From: Pseudomonas abieticivorans
GTDB lineage: Bacteria; Pseudomonadota; Gammaproteobacteria; Pseudomonadales; Pseudomonadaceae
DNA: 64,000 bases
NCBI RefSeq assembly: GCF_023509015.1
Contig: NZ_CP094975.1
Coordinates: forward strand, 4,767,501-4,831,500
Reading direction: 5' to 3'
Under the pieces are notes generated by a model. That model ran no database searches, was not told where the DNA came from, and saw only the letters and a program-made list of their open reading frames with translations. Both the position numbers and the translations under genes were made by a program. Shown here in pieces: positions 1 to 9,584 of this stretch. How positions within the stretch are numbered: the first letter of the stretch is position 1; each line of letters opens with the position of its first letter.

Positions 1-2656
1 TGATGGTGTTGGCACTGGGCACGTCGATGCCGGTCTCGATAATGGTCGAGGCAATCAGCACGTTGAAGCGCTTGTGATAGAAGTCGCTCATCACCTGTTC
101 CAGATCGCGCTCGCGCATCTGCCCGTGGCCGATGCCGATGCGCGCTTCCGGTACCAGTTCGGCGAGGTCGGCGGCGCACTTCTCGATGGTCTTGACGTCG
201 TTGTGCAGGTAGTACACCTGGCCGCCACGCAGCAACTCACGTAGCAACGCCTCCTTGATGGTGCTCTTGTTCTGCTCCATCACGAAGGTGCGTACCGACA
301 GCCGGCGGGCGGGCGGTGTGGCGATGATCGACAGGTCGCGCATGCCCGACACGGCCATGTTCAGCGTGCGCGGGATGGGCGTTGCGGTCAGCGTGAGGAT
401 GTCGACTTCACTGCGCAAGGCCTTGAGCTGTTCCTTCTGGCGCACGCCAAAACGGTGTTCTTCGTCGATGATCACCAGGCCTAGGTTCTTGATCTTGACG
501 TCGTCCTGCAGCAGCTTGTGGGTGCCGATGACGATGTCGATCTTGCCTTCGGCAAGGTCGTCGACCGCCGCGCTGATTTCCTTGGCAGACTTGAAGCGGC
601 TCATCACCTCGACGGTGACGGGCCAGTCGGCGAAACGGTCGCGAAAACTGTTGTAGTGCTGCTGGGCGAGCAGCGTGGTGGGCACCAGGATGGCCACCTG
701 GCGGCCGCCATGCACGGCGATGAACGCGGCGCGCATGGCCACCTCGGTCTTGCCGAAGCCCACGTCGCCACACACCAGGCGGTCCATGGGCTTGGGCGCG
801 AGCATGTCATCGCGCACCGCTTCGATGGCCGACTGTTGGTCGGGGGTTTCTTCGAACGGGAAGCCGGCACTGAAGGTGGCGTAGTCCACGGTCGGGTCGG
901 CAAAGGCGTAGCCTTCGCGGGCGGCGCGGCGGGCGTAGATGTCGAGCAGCTCGGCGGCCACGTCGCGCACCTGTTCGGCGGCCTTGCGCTTGGCTTTCTG
1001 CCAGGTTTCCGAACCCAGCCGGTGCAGCGGCGCCAGGGCGTCATCGCTGCCGGTGTAGCGGGCGATCAGGTGCAGGTTGGCCACCGGCACGTAGAGCTTG
1101 GCGTTCTCGGCGTATTCCAGGGTGAGGAACTCGGCCACCTGGTTGTCGATTTCCAAGGTGGCCAGGCCCAGGTAGCGGCCCACGCCGTGGTCGATGTGCA
1201 CCACCGGCGCACCTTCGCGCAGCTCGGTGAGGTTCTTGATGACCGCATCGTTGTTGCCATCGCTGCGTTTGTCGCGGCGCCGGCGTTGCATCACGCGTTG
1301 GCCAAACAATGGGCTTTCGGCGACCAGCGCCAGGGCCGGATCGTTCAGCAGCAGGCCTTCATCCAGCGGGGCGATGGTGATCGCCAAACGCTCCTTGCCC
1401 GCGGCGAAGTCGGCCCAGCTGTCCACCGTCTTGGGTTTGAGCTTGAGCCGGTCGAGCAGTTCCAGCAGCACTTCGCGCCGGCCCGCCGACTCGGCGGTGA
1501 ACAGCACGCGGCCTGGGAACTGGTCGAGGAAGCCCGACAGCGCGGCCAGCGGCTGGTTGGCCTTGGCTTCGATGGCCAGGTTGGGCAGCGGCTGGGCCGG
1601 GAAACGATCACGGCCTGCGCCGGTTTCGATATCGGCTTGGCTGGCGACCACCCGTGGCCAGCGCTTGAGCTGGGCGAAGCAGTCTTCCACCGGCATGAAC
1701 AGCTCGGCCGGCGGCAGCAGTGGCCGGGAAGGGTCGACGCGGCGCTCTTCGTAGCGGTTGCGCACGTCGCTCCAGAAGTTTTCGGCGGCTTGCTCCACGC
1801 CCGGCAGCGAGAACACCTGGGTGTCTTGGGGCAGGTAATCGAACAGGGTCGAGGTGCTGTCGAAGAACAGCGGCAGGTAGTACTCGATACCGGCCGGGGT
1901 GATCCCGCTGCTCAGGTCCTGGAAGATCGGGCAGCGGCGGAAGTCCACGTCGAAACGCTCGCGAAAGCGCGCCTTGAAGCGCGTCACGGCATCTTTTTGC
2001 AGCGGGAACTCGCGGGCCGGCAGCAGGCGGATCGACTCGACCTTGTCGATAGAGCGCTGGTTTTCCGGATCGAAGGTGCGCAGGGTCTCGATTTCATCGT
2101 CGAACAGGTCGATGCGATAGGGCAGTTTGCTGCCCATCGGGAACAGGTCGATCAGCGCGCCGCGCACGGTGAACTCGCCATGCTCGTACACGGTGTCCAC
2201 GTAACGGTAGCCGCTGGCCTCCAGGCGCCCGCGCATCTGCTCAACGTCCAGCTTCTGGCCGACGTCCAGCACCAGGCTGCTGCCCAGCAGGAACTGGGTG
2301 GGCGCCAGCCTATGTAGGGCCGTGGTGATAGGCACTACCAAAATGCCGTGATCGAGCTCCGGCAGGCGGTACAGGGCGGAAATACGCTGGGAAATAATGT
2401 CCTGGTGCGGCGAAAACAGGTCGTACGGCAGGGTTTCCCAGTCAGGAAAATGCAATACGGGCAGTTGCGGCGCAAAAAAACGCAGCTCCTGTTCCAGCCG
2501 GTCGGCGCTTTGGCTGTCGGCGGTCAGTAGCAAGGTGAAGCGCTTCGCGGCGCTGGCGGCCTCGGCAATGGCCAGGCTCAGCGCAGCGCCCGGCAGGTTG
2601 CCCCAGGTGGATTTGCCTGCACTTGCAGGGAGTAGCGGTAGACGCAGAACTGGCAC
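1..2656 (-). CDS. mfd: Transcription-repair coupling factor Mfd (3' end outside window)
   Basis: Mfd is a DNA translocase that removes stalled RNA polymerase from lesions and recruits UvrA. The reverse-strand frame gives 885 residues from a GTG start (MPVLRLPLLPASAGK...). It has the UvrB-like N-terminal region, then the polymerase-interaction stretch, then helicase motifs: GFGKTEVA (Walker A, near base 750) and IIDEEHRFG (DEEH box, near base 500). The frame runs off the left edge in ...IETGIDVPSANTI, so roughly the last 260 residues of a protein of about 1150 are missing. GGAG lies about 14 nt before the GTG, and the N-terminus fits the family start. It is divergent from gap, an arrangement also known in other Pseudomonas. 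Confidence 0.95.
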   Translation of the reverse strand, partial: MPVLRLPLLPASAGKSTWGNLPGAALSLAIAEAASAAKRFTLLLTADSQSADRLEQELRFFAPQLPVLHFPDWETLPYDLFSPHQDIISQRISALYRLPELDHGILVVPITTALHRLAPTQFLLGSSLVLDVGQKLDVEQMRGRLEASGYRYVDTVYEHGEFTVRGALIDLFPMGSKLPYRIDLFDDEIETLRTFDPENQRSIDKVESIRLLPAREFPLQKDAVTRFKARFRERFDVDFRRCPIFQDLSSGITPAGIEYYLPLFFDSTSTLFDYLPQDTQVFSLPGVEQAAENFWSDVRNRYEERRVDPSRPLLPPAELFMPVEDCFAQLKRWPRVVASQADIETGAGRDRFPAQPLPNLAIEAKANQPLAALSGFLDQFPGRVLFTAESAGRREVLLELLDRLKLKPKTVDSWADFAAGKERLAITIAPLDEGLLLNDPALALVAESPLFGQRVMQRRRRDKRSDGNNDAVIKNLTELREGAPVVHIDHGVGRYLGLATLEIDNQVAEFLTLEYAENAKLYVPVANLHLIARYTGSDDALAPLHRLGSETWQKAKRKAAEQVRDVAAELLDIYARRAAREGYAFADPTVDYATFSAGFPFEETPDQQSAIEAVRDDMLAPKPMDRLVCGDVGFGKTEVAMRAAFIAVHGGRQVAILVPTTLLAQQHYNSFRDRFADWPVTVEVMSRFKSAKEISAAVDDLAEGKIDIVIGTHKLLQDDVKIKNLGLVIIDEEHRFGVRQKEQLKALRSEVDILTLTATPIPRTLNMAVSGMRDLSIIATPPARRLSVRTFVMEQNKSTIKEALLRELLRGGQVYYLHNDVKTIEKCAADLAELVPEARIGIGHGQMRERDLEQVMSDFYHKRFNVLIASTIIETGIDVPSANTI

Positions 2657-2792
2657 GGGAGGTTGAGCTCCAAGCGTTGCGACAAAGATCAACGATTGTA
2701 CCGGGCGCAGGTGGTGGCTGTCAGTTTCGCACGCGCAATTCGAAACCTTGTGCCGTCAATCCGGTCTGTTAACGGGTGTCGACAGGCGCGCA

Positions 2793-2821
2793 TTGCTCCA
2801 AATGGCGCGTGAAGTCATAAT
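2793..2821 (+). promoter_or_regulatory. Candidate sigma-70 promoter of gap
   Basis: TTGCTC (2793-2798), a 17-bp spacer and CATAAT (2816-2821) lie 39 bp before the GTG start of the glyceraldehyde-3-phosphate dehydrogenase gene. This is a match to the sigma-70 layout only; there is no experimental support. The 204-bp mfd-gap gap presumably also holds the mfd promoter, which I could not place. Confidence 0.45.
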
Positions 2822-2860
2822 GTAGCCCCTTTTTTCTGTCCCTACATGTGGAAGGTTCCC

Positions 2861-4309
2861 GTGACTCAGAAGCCCGACCAGTGTCTCGGTGAGTGGATTG
2901 ATCGTGAAGCACTTGCTGAAGCGATGATTCCTCTTATCGGTCAGCTCTACCGCAATAATAACGTGGTGAGCTCGATCTACGGCCGCAGCCTGATTAACCG
3001 TTCCGTCATCCAGATCCTCAAGGCCCACCGCTTTGCTCGTCATCGCCAGGCCGACGAACTCGAATTGTCTGTCCACGAGACATTCCCTTTGCTCAAGGCC
3101 ATGAGCGAACTCAAGCTGGGTGCCGCTTCGGTGGACCTCGGCAAGCTGGCCGTCAAATTCAAGGAGGCCGGCAATGGCCGTACTCCTGAGCAATTCGTAC
3201 GCGAAGAAATGGCCGACGTGGTTGGCCAGCAGAACGTCGCCGCACGCAAAGGCACCGACGTCGTGCTCTACGGTTTTGGTCGCATCGGCCGCCTGTTGGC
3301 GCGCATCCTGATCGAAAAAACCGGTGGCGGCGACGGCCTGCGCCTGCGCGCCATCGTCGTGCGCAAAGGCGCCGACAATGACTTGGTCAAGCGTGCCAGC
3401 CTGCTGCGCCGCGACTCGGTGCACGGCCCGTTCGATGGCACCATCACCATCGACGAAGAAAACAGCACCATCAGCGCCAACGGCAACCTGATCCAGGTGA
3501 TCTACGCCAAAAACCCATCGGAAGTGGACTACACCCAGTACGGCATCAACAATGCCCTGCTGGTGGACAACACCGGTGTGTGGCGTGATGCCGACGGCCT
3601 GGGCCAGCACCTGGCCTGCCCGGGTATCGACCGCGTTGTCCTGACCGCACCGGGCAAGGGCAAGCTGAAGAACATCGTTCACGGCATCAACCATGGCGAA
3701 ATCACCGCCGACGACAAGATCGTTTCTGCGGCCTCCTGCACCACCAACGCCATCGTGCCGGTACTCAAGGCGGTCAACGACAAGTTCGGCATCGTCAACG
3801 GTCACGTCGAAACGGTTCACTCGTACACCAACGACCAGAACCTGATCGACAACTTCCACAAGGGTTCGCGCCGTGGCCGAAGCGCCGCGCTGAATATGGT
3901 GATCACCGAGACCGGCGCCGCCACCGCTGCTGCCAAGGCCTTGCCTGAGCTGGCCGGCAAGCTGACCGGTAACGCGATCCGTGTGCCGACGCCAAACGTG
4001 TCGATGGCCATCCTCAACCTGAACCTTGAGAAGCCGGCCACTCGTGAAGAAATGAACGAGTACCTGCGCCACATGGCGCTGCATTCGGACCTGCACAAGC
4101 AGATCGACTACGTCAGCAGCCAGGAAGTGGTGTCCACCGACTTCGTGGGCTCGCGTCACGCCGGTGTGGTCGACGCCGAAGCCACCATCTGCAATGACAA
4201 CCGCGTTGTGCTGTACGTATGGTACGACAACGAATTCGGTTACAGCTGCCAGGTAGTGCGCGTGATGGAAGACATGGCCGGGGTCAACCCGCCTGCGTTC
4301 CCACGCTAA
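2861..4309 (+). CDS. gap: Glyceraldehyde-3-phosphate dehydrogenase, long form
   Basis: It interconverts glyceraldehyde 3-phosphate and 1,3-bisphosphoglycerate with NAD(P). The product is 482 aa, longer than the usual 330-340. About 130 N-terminal residues precede the nucleotide-binding motif DVVLYGFGRIGRLLARIL. The catalytic cysteine is in SAASCTTNAIVP, and the C-terminal WYDNEFGYSCQVVRVM is conserved. I chose GTG 2861 over ATG 2846 because GGAAGG (2850-2855) sits 5 nt before the GTG. This long class lies beside mfd in other pseudomonads. A strong terminator follows. The role of the N-terminal extension cannot be read from the sequence. Confidence 0.93.
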   Translation: MTQKPDQCLGEWIDREALAEAMIPLIGQLYRNNNVVSSIYGRSLINRSVIQILKAHRFARHRQADELELSVHETFPLLKAMSELKLGAASVDLGKLAVKFKEAGNGRTPEQFVREEMADVVGQQNVAARKGTDVVLYGFGRIGRLLARILIEKTGGGDGLRLRAIVVRKGADNDLVKRASLLRRDSVHGPFDGTITIDEENSTISANGNLIQVIYAKNPSEVDYTQYGINNALLVDNTGVWRDADGLGQHLACPGIDRVVLTAPGKGKLKNIVHGINHGEITADDKIVSAASCTTNAIVPVLKAVNDKFGIVNGHVETVHSYTNDQNLIDNFHKGSRRGRSAALNMVITETGAATAAAKALPELAGKLTGNAIRVPTPNVSMAILNLNLEKPATREEMNEYLRHMALHSDLHKQIDYVSSQEVVSTDFVGSRHAGVVDAEATICNDNRVVLYVWYDNEFGYSCQVVRVMEDMAGVNPPAFPR

Positions 4310-4323
4310 GCGACAGCGCAATG

Positions 4324-4355
4324 AAAAACGCCCCGGCCTAGGCCGGGGCGTTTTT
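4324..4355. terminator. Bidirectional intrinsic terminator after gap
   Basis: A perfect 15-bp inverted repeat (4324-4338 and 4341-4355) with a 2-nt loop. It has a GC-rich core flanked by A5 and T5, so it can act in both directions between the convergent gap and MHS transporter genes. Confidence 0.85.
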
Positions 4356-4376
4356 GTTTGGGGATTGAGGCGCCTG

Positions 4377-4422
4377 TTTCGCGGCTAAATCCGCCCCGTC
4401 AGGCGCGGATTGAGCCGCGAAA
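4377..4422. repeat. REP-type nested palindrome
   Basis: Outer arms tttcgcggct (4377-4386) and agccgcgaaa (4413-4422) enclose inner arms aatccgc (4388-4394) and gcggatt (4405-4411). The sequence resembles the Pseudomonas REP family and the pair at 16461-16549. It lies between the terminator and the transporter stop codon. Confidence 0.7.
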
Positions 4423-4428
4423 GGGCCC

Positions 4429-5718
4429 TCAAGCCCGCGCCGCCTCTGCGGTGCGCAACTCATGCTTGTTGCCACGAAACAATACCAGGGTGGCAACCAG
4501 GCCCAGAACGGCTGCGCCGCTTAGCCAGATGCCCGGTGCGGCCTTGTTGTCCAGCACATGGATCAAGTAGGTGCACGCAACCGGCGTAAAGCCGCCGAAG
4601 GTTGCGGTGGCCAGGCTGTAGGCCAGGGAGAAGCCGGTCGTGCGCACTTCAACCGGCATGATTTCGGTCAGGGCCACCACCATCGCGCCGTTGTAGGAGC
4701 CATACAGGAACGACAGCCACAGTTCGACGATCAGCAAGCGCTCGAAACTCGGCGCTTGCACCATCCAATTCAGTGCCGGGTACGCGGTGAGGATCGCCAG
4801 AATGGTCGCGCCCAACAGCAGGGGCTTGCGGCCGATCTTGTCCGACACCGTGCCCATTACGGGCAGCCAGATGAAGTTGGAAATACCGATCAGCACGGTC
4901 ACCAGCAACGCGTCGAAATCCGACAGGTGCAGTTCGGTCTTGCCGAAGGTCGGGGTGTAGGCGGTGATCAGGTAGAACGACACGGTGGTCATGACCACCA
5001 GCGCCATGCCAGCCAGCACCAGGCCGAAATTGGCGCCGATCGAGCGGATGATTTCCTGCAGGGTAGGGCGATGTTTGCGCGCCTGGAACTCGGGCGTCTC
5101 TTCCAGCGAGCGACGGATCATGAAGATCGCCGGGACGATGGCGCAACCAACCAGGAATGGCACGCGCCAGCCCCAGTTGCTCATGTCTTCGGGGGTCAGG
5201 AAGTGGTTCAGGCCCACGCCCAGCAAGCCTGCGAACACCACGGCGGCCTGTTGGCTCGCCGACTGCCAGCTGACGAAGAAGCCTTTGCGGCCCGGGGTCG
5301 AGATTTCGGCCAGGTACACCGAAACGCCGCCCAGTTCCACGCCGGCCGAGAAGCCTTGCAGCAGTCGCCCCAGCAGCACCAGCAGCGGCGCCAGCACGCC
5401 CAGGGTCGCGTAGCCCGGTACGCAGGCAATCAGCACGGTGCCCATGGCCATCATCGCCAGGGTCACGATCAGCCCTTGGCGGCGGCCGTGACGGTCGATG
5501 TAGGCACCCAGAAAAATCGCACCCAAGGGGCGCATCAGGAAGCCGGCACCAAAGGTGGCCAGCGACAGCATCAGGGAGGCGAAAGCGCTGTCGGTGGGGA
5601 AAAATGCCTTGGCAATGGCCGTGGCGTAAAAGCCGTAGACCATGAAGTCGAACATTTCGAGGAAGTTGCCACTGACAACGCGAAAGATCGCCTTGCCTTT
5701 GCCTGAATTAGAGGCCAT
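4429..5718 (-). CDS. MFS transporter, metabolite:H+ symporter (citrate/tricarballylate-like)
   Basis: A 429-aa protein with about twelve hydrophobic segments. It opens with [21 protein letters not shown], typical of the MHS branch of MFS, and has the loop motif [12 protein letters not shown] between helices 2 and 3 with a second copy, VSDKIGRKP, in the C-terminal half. I chose ATG 5718 ([12 protein letters not shown]) over the 34-residue extension, which is unlike the family N-terminus; the ribosome site is weak in either case. Closest recalled relatives carry citrate or tricarballylate with protons, so a di- or tricarboxylate substrate is likely but inferred. It is monocistronic and convergent with gap. 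Confidence 0.85.
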   Translation of the reverse strand: MASNSGKGKAIFRVVSGNFLEMFDFMVYGFYATAIAKAFFPTDSAFASLMLSLATFGAGFLMRPLGAIFLGAYIDRHGRRQGLIVTLAMMAMGTVLIACVPGYATLGVLAPLLVLLGRLLQGFSAGVELGGVSVYLAEISTPGRKGFFVSWQSASQQAAVVFAGLLGVGLNHFLTPEDMSNWGWRVPFLVGCAIVPAIFMIRRSLEETPEFQARKHRPTLQEIIRSIGANFGLVLAGMALVVMTTVSFYLITAYTPTFGKTELHLSDFDALLVTVLIGISNFIWLPVMGTVSDKIGRKPLLLGATILAILTAYPALNWMVQAPSFERLLIVELWLSFLYGSYNGAMVVALTEIMPVEVRTTGFSLAYSLATATFGGFTPVACTYLIHVLDNKAAPGIWLSGAAVLGLVATLVLFRGNKHELRTAEAARA

Positions 5719-5903
5719 GGGGGTGCACTCACTTTTTACTGTTATGGGTAGATCCTTGGCCAGAAGCGTGTTGCGTTCCTGATAAGGCGCCCGTTCTGTG
5801 CAGGACGGATTTTGTAACAATATGTGTAAGTGTAGACCGGGGCAACAGAAAAGAGGTGTTGACTGGATCGTTTCAGCCTTGTCACTTATCGCAGCAGCTC
5901 CCT

Positions 5904-6461
5904 TTACGGTTGCAGCAGGGCGGTGCGCAGGCTGTCCGACAGGCCGTTTGGGGCCAGCCAGATGCCCAGGTACGCACGGGCCAGGTCCGGGTTGTCGCTG
6001 TGGAAGAACGCCTGGCCATTGCGCTCCAGGGTCAATTGGCCGGGGCGCCGGTAGACCAGGGCATAGCGGTCGCCTTGGCGGATGTTCTGGAAACCTTCGT
6101 GCAGGCGGTCAAGCTCGGCCTGCAGCTTGGCCAGGCGGGCGGGGTCGAGTTGGCGCTTGATGGTGACGGTGGCCGCCTTGATCACATCGTTGCGGTCGAT
6201 GTCGCGAAAGTAGTAAAGCTCCAGGCGCAGGTCGCGCTTGTCGTTGAAGGCCTGGGCCGGGCTGATGGCCGCTTCCGTGAACACCGCGGCTGCGTACACG
6301 TCCACCCACAGGTAGTTGAGCAATGCTTCGCTTTTGCGCTGCAGGGCAGGGCTGTTGTCGCTCCACTGCGCGGCGAAGTTGGCCTCCTTGAGTTTATCGG
6401 CGGGGCTTGCCTGTACCAGCGTGCAGCACAACAGCAAAAGCAGGGCAGGCAACTGACGCAT
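5904..6461 (-). CDS. Secreted chalcone isomerase-like domain protein
   Basis: A 185-aa protein with a clear signal peptide ([20 protein letters not shown], cleavage after QA). The body ([16 protein letters not shown]...[18 protein letters not shown]) resembles the bacterial chalcone_isomerase-like family of periplasmic proteins of unknown role. The upstream in-frame extension of 44 residues has no signal character, so ATG 6461 is the likely start. It is divergent from sthA across 212 bp. Enzymatic activity should not be assumed for this family. Confidence 0.75.
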   Translation of the reverse strand: MRQLPALLLLLCCTLVQASPADKLKEANFAAQWSDNSPALQRKSEALLNYLWVDVYAAAVFTEAAISPAQAFNDKRDLRLELYYFRDIDRNDVIKAATVTIKRQLDPARLAKLQAELDRLHEGFQNIRQGDRYALVYRRPGQLTLERNGQAFFHSDNPDLARAYLGIWLAPNGLSDSLRTALLQP

Positions 6462-6673
6462 AATGGACGACTCGGCAGGGTAGTGACCTGAGTTTAAGAG
6501 CAAATCCTGGTTGACGCGGGCATGCAGACAAAAATAGCCTTCGACGCGACCAAGGGTTAATGTTCGCGGCACCAAAGCTTCTATAGACTGCACCCCGAGT
6601 TTTTGATGCCGTCAGCGGCATATTGCGCCAGAGGTGCCAGAGTGGTGTCTCGGCCTGTTCTGAAGGAGTACGC

Positions 6674-8068
6674 ATGGCTGTCTACAACTACGACGTAGTG
6701 GTGTTGGGTTCCGGCCCCGCAGGAGAAGGGGCGGCAATGAACGCCGCCAAAGCAGGGCGCAAGGTGGCCATGGTCGACAGCCGTCGCCAGGTTGGCGGTA
6801 ACTGCACCCACCTTGGCACCATCCCGTCCAAGGCCCTGCGTCACTCGGTGCGCCAGATCATGCAGTTCAACACCAACCCGATGTTCCGGGCCATTGGTGA
6901 GCCGCGCTGGTTCTCGTTCCCGGACGTGCTTAAAAGCGCCGAGAAAGTCATCTCCAAGCAGGTCGCTTCCCGTACCGGCTTCTACGCGCGTAACCGCGTC
7001 GATCTGTTCTTTGGCACCGGCAGCTTCGCCGACGAGCAAACCATCGAAGTGGTCTGCGCCAACGGCGTGGTCGAAAAGCTGGTGGCCAAGCACATCATCA
7101 TTGCCACCGGCTCGCGCCCGTATCGCCCGGCGGACATTGATTTCCACCACCCGCGTATCTACGATAGCGACACCATCCTCAGCCTGGGCCACACCCCGCG
7201 CAAACTGATCGTCTACGGCGCCGGCGTGATCGGCTGTGAATACGCCTCGATCTTCAGCGGCCTGGGGGTTCTGGTAGAGCTGGTGGACAACCGCGACCAG
7301 TTGCTGAGCTTCCTGGACTCGGAAATTTCCCAGGCGTTGAGCTACCACTTCAGCAACAACAACATCACCGTGCGCCATAACGAAGACTACGAGCGAGTCG
7401 AGGGCCTGGACAACGGCGTGATCCTGCACCTTAAGTCCGGCAAGAAGATCAAGGCCGATGCCTTGCTCTGGTGCAACGGCCGTACCGGCAACACCGACCG
7501 GCTGGGCCTGGAAAACATCGGGGTCAAGGTCAACAGCCGTGGCCAGATCGAAGTGGACGAGAACTACAGCACCTGTGTGCCGAACGTCTACGGTGCCGGC
7601 GACGTGATCGGTTGGCCGAGCCTGGCCAGCGCCGCCCACGACCAGGGCCGCTCGGCCGCTGGCAGCATCGTCGACAATGGCAGCTGGCGCTACGTGAATG
7701 ACGTGCCGACCGGGATCTACACCATTCCCGAAATCAGCTCCATCGGCAAGAACGAGCACGAACTGACCAAGGCCAAGGTGCCTTACGAAGTGGGCAAGGC
7801 GTTCTTCAAGAGCATGGCGCGCGCGCAGATCGCCGGCGAGCCCCAAGGCATGCTGAAGATCCTGTTCCACCGCGAAACCCTTGAGGTGCTGGGCGTGCAT
7901 TGCTTCGGCTACCAGGCTTCGGAGATCGTGCACATCGGCCAGGCCATCATGAACCAGCCCGGCGAGCTCAATACCCTGAAGTACTTCGTCAACACCACCT
8001 TCAACTACCCGACCATGGCTGAAGCCTACCGGGTAGCGGCCTACGACGGCCTCAACCGGCTTTTTTGA
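6674..8068 (+). CDS. sthA: Soluble pyridine nucleotide transhydrogenase
   Basis: A FAD flavoprotein that moves hydride between NADPH and NAD+ in the cytoplasm and balances the two pools. It is 464 aa, the usual length. The FAD site is [21 protein letters not shown] near the N-terminus. The disulfide-like segment [13 protein letters not shown] keeps only the first cysteine, as expected for SthA rather than lipoamide dehydrogenase or glutathione reductase. The NAD(P) site [18 protein letters not shown] and the C-terminal dimerisation domain follow. AAGGAG at 6663-6668 fixes ATG 6674. Confidence 0.97.
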   Translation: MAVYNYDVVVLGSGPAGEGAAMNAAKAGRKVAMVDSRRQVGGNCTHLGTIPSKALRHSVRQIMQFNTNPMFRAIGEPRWFSFPDVLKSAEKVISKQVASRTGFYARNRVDLFFGTGSFADEQTIEVVCANGVVEKLVAKHIIIATGSRPYRPADIDFHHPRIYDSDTILSLGHTPRKLIVYGAGVIGCEYASIFSGLGVLVELVDNRDQLLSFLDSEISQALSYHFSNNNITVRHNEDYERVEGLDNGVILHLKSGKKIKADALLWCNGRTGNTDRLGLENIGVKVNSRGQIEVDENYSTCVPNVYGAGDVIGWPSLASAAHDQGRSAAGSIVDNGSWRYVNDVPTGIYTIPEISSIGKNEHELTKAKVPYEVGKAFFKSMARAQIAGEPQGMLKILFHRETLEVLGVHCFGYQASEIVHIGQAIMNQPGELNTLKYFVNTTFNYPTMAEAYRVAAYDGLNRLF

Positions 8069-8110
8069 GCGGCTCCGGCCGGTGGCCTGAGCCGGCCGGG
8101 GAGACCGATT

Positions 8111-8833
8111 TCAGAGATTCCCGAGGGTGGCGGTGGCCAAACCGGGAAAGTCTGTAATCAGGCTGTCGACGCCGAAGTCGGCGAGCCTGCGCATTAGCGC
8201 GGGCTCGTTGACTGTCCACACGGACACATGCAAACCCTGGCGCTGGGCCTTGATCAGGCGCTCAGGGGTGCACAGCGTCCAGTTCAATGCAAGCAGGTTG
8301 CAGCCGTAGTTCTGGGCGACCTTCAGCGGGTCAAGCCAGGCGTACTCCGCCACCAGGCCGCGGGCGATGTCCGGGGTCAATTCGGCCGCTGCACGCAACA
8401 CTTCCCGTGAGCTTGAGGTGATGCTCACCTTGTCCAGCAGCCCGTATTCCTGAGCCAATTCGCGAATCGCCAGCACTGTGGTGGCGGCGCGCATGCGCGA
8501 GGCACTCTTGACCTCCAGTTGCCAATGCTCGAAGTCACAGGCCTTGAACAGGTCTTCCAGCGTGGGGATGGGGCAGGGCTTGACCCAGCCCGGGCCGCCT
8601 TTGCGCGCGTCATAGGTCACGAGTTGCGCAGCGGTGTGCTCCACGACCTTGCCGCGCCGATCGGTGGTGCGTTTGAGCGTGGGGTCGTGGATCACCATCA
8701 ATTGGTTGTCCTGCGACAGGTGCAGGTCCAGTTCGCAACGGCGCACGCCGTGCTTGAGGCATTCCTGGAAACTGGTCAGGGTGTTTTCCGGTGCTTCGCC
8801 CTTGGCGCCGCGGTGGCCGTAGATTAGGGTCAC
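8111..8833 (-). CDS. Glycerophosphodiester phosphodiesterase
   Basis: It hydrolyses glycerophosphodiesters to glycerol 3-phosphate and an alcohol. The product is 240 aa without a signal peptide, so it is probably cytoplasmic. The catalytic segments are TLIYGHRGAKGEAPENTL and ELDLHLSQDNQLMVIHDPTL, plus a later lysine segment WQLEVKS. I chose GTG 8833, which places AAGGAA 6 nt upstream; the longer reading (MKLEARNF...) is encoded by an intergenic inverted repeat. Its convergent neighbour is sthA, as in P. aeruginosa from memory. Confidence 0.9.
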   Translation of the reverse strand: MTLIYGHRGAKGEAPENTLTSFQECLKHGVRRCELDLHLSQDNQLMVIHDPTLKRTTDRRGKVVEHTAAQLVTYDARKGGPGWVKPCPIPTLEDLFKACDFEHWQLEVKSASRMRAATTVLAIRELAQEYGLLDKVSITSSSREVLRAAAELTPDIARGLVAEYAWLDPLKVAQNYGCNLLALNWTLCTPERLIKAQRQGLHVSVWTVNEPALMRRLADFGVDSLITDFPGLATATLGNL

Positions 8834-8863
8834 GTCTGTTCCTTCAAAAAGTGGAAAATTGCG

Positions 8864-8909
8864 AGCTTCAAGCTTCAAGCGAGCGGCTCATGGCTTGAAG
8901 CTTGGAGCT
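8864..8909. repeat. Intergenic inverted repeat
   Basis: Arms agcttcaagcttcaagc (8864-8880) and gcttgaagcttggagct (8893-8909) pair with one mismatch around a 12-nt loop. It lies between the PilZ gene and the phosphodiesterase gene on the same strand. Such aagcttgaagc runs are common between genes in fluorescent pseudomonads. There is no T-run on either side. Confidence 0.7.
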
Positions 8910-8914
8910 TGGAG

Positions 8915-9490
8915 TCAGGCATCCTGTTCCCGGGCCAGGCGGCGTTCCTGAGCCTGTTTTTGCAGAATGTAGCGTGCCAGCAACTGACGTTGGGCATCGC
9001 TGATGGCCTCGAATTCGGTGCCGATCTCAAACTGCCCGTCGGGTTTTTCGTCGCAGTGGGTCACCTTGGCCCGCAGCAGCAAGCCGAGCGCCTGTGGCAT
9101 CAGGGCCATTTTGACCGACAGCAGTGTGCCCGGGGTGTACGCGGTGGGGGAGGTGTACTCAAGGCCGCCTTCGGAAATCACCACCGGTTGCGGCGTGCCG
9201 ATCTGGCCGAGGATGGTTTGCGCCACCACTTGGCTCAGCAGGTCGATGCGCTTGTTCTGCGCCTTCAGAAAGTTGCCCAGGGTGCGGTCGCCGTCAGCCA
9301 GGCTGCGCAGCAAATGCTGGGATTCGAACTCGCTCAGATGCAATTCGCTGAGCAGATTGAACAGTGGCGACGCATCCTGCAACAAATCCGTGCCAGACAC
9401 ATCCGCACTTGCAAGAGGGCTAATTTCCAGTGCGATCCGGTCCTCGATACGGTAGTATTCGCGGCGATCTTCTTCATCTAATGTCGACAT
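8915..9490 (-). CDS. PilZ-domain protein
   Basis: A 191-aa cytoplasmic protein. It begins MSTLDEEDRREYYRIEDRIAL, containing an RxxxR-like element (REYYRIEDR), and later has VVISEGGLEYTSPTAY in the place of the DxSxxG element, so the c-di-GMP site is atypical. A helical segment (residues about 40-95) separates the two parts. The C-terminus is charged (KQAQERRLAREQDA). It is upstream of the phosphodiesterase on the same strand and divergent from lolC, a position I recall as conserved in Pseudomonas. Nucleotide binding is uncertain because the motif is degenerate. Confidence 0.75.
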   Translation of the reverse strand: MSTLDEEDRREYYRIEDRIALEISPLASADVSGTDLLQDASPLFNLLSELHLSEFESQHLLRSLADGDRTLGNFLKAQNKRIDLLSQVVAQTILGQIGTPQPVVISEGGLEYTSPTAYTPGTLLSVKMALMPQALGLLLRAKVTHCDEKPDGQFEIGTEFEAISDAQRQLLARYILQKQAQERRLAREQDA

Positions 9491-9584
9491 GGCGAACCCA
9501 TGGTAGCGGCGGTGGTCTGAGTGTAAAGCTGCTCGTCAAGCCCCGCCACAAGGACGTTCCTCTTTCACTCGAACAAGCCCCGAC

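Noticed and set aside
518..2317. 599-codon plus-strand open frame opposite mfd
   Set aside because: Its composition is low-complexity (Gly/His/Gln/Val) and it is the complement of a well-conserved mfd frame.
2756..4321. 521-codon minus-strand frame opposite gap
   Set aside because: Complement of a strongly conserved enzyme; no family resemblance.
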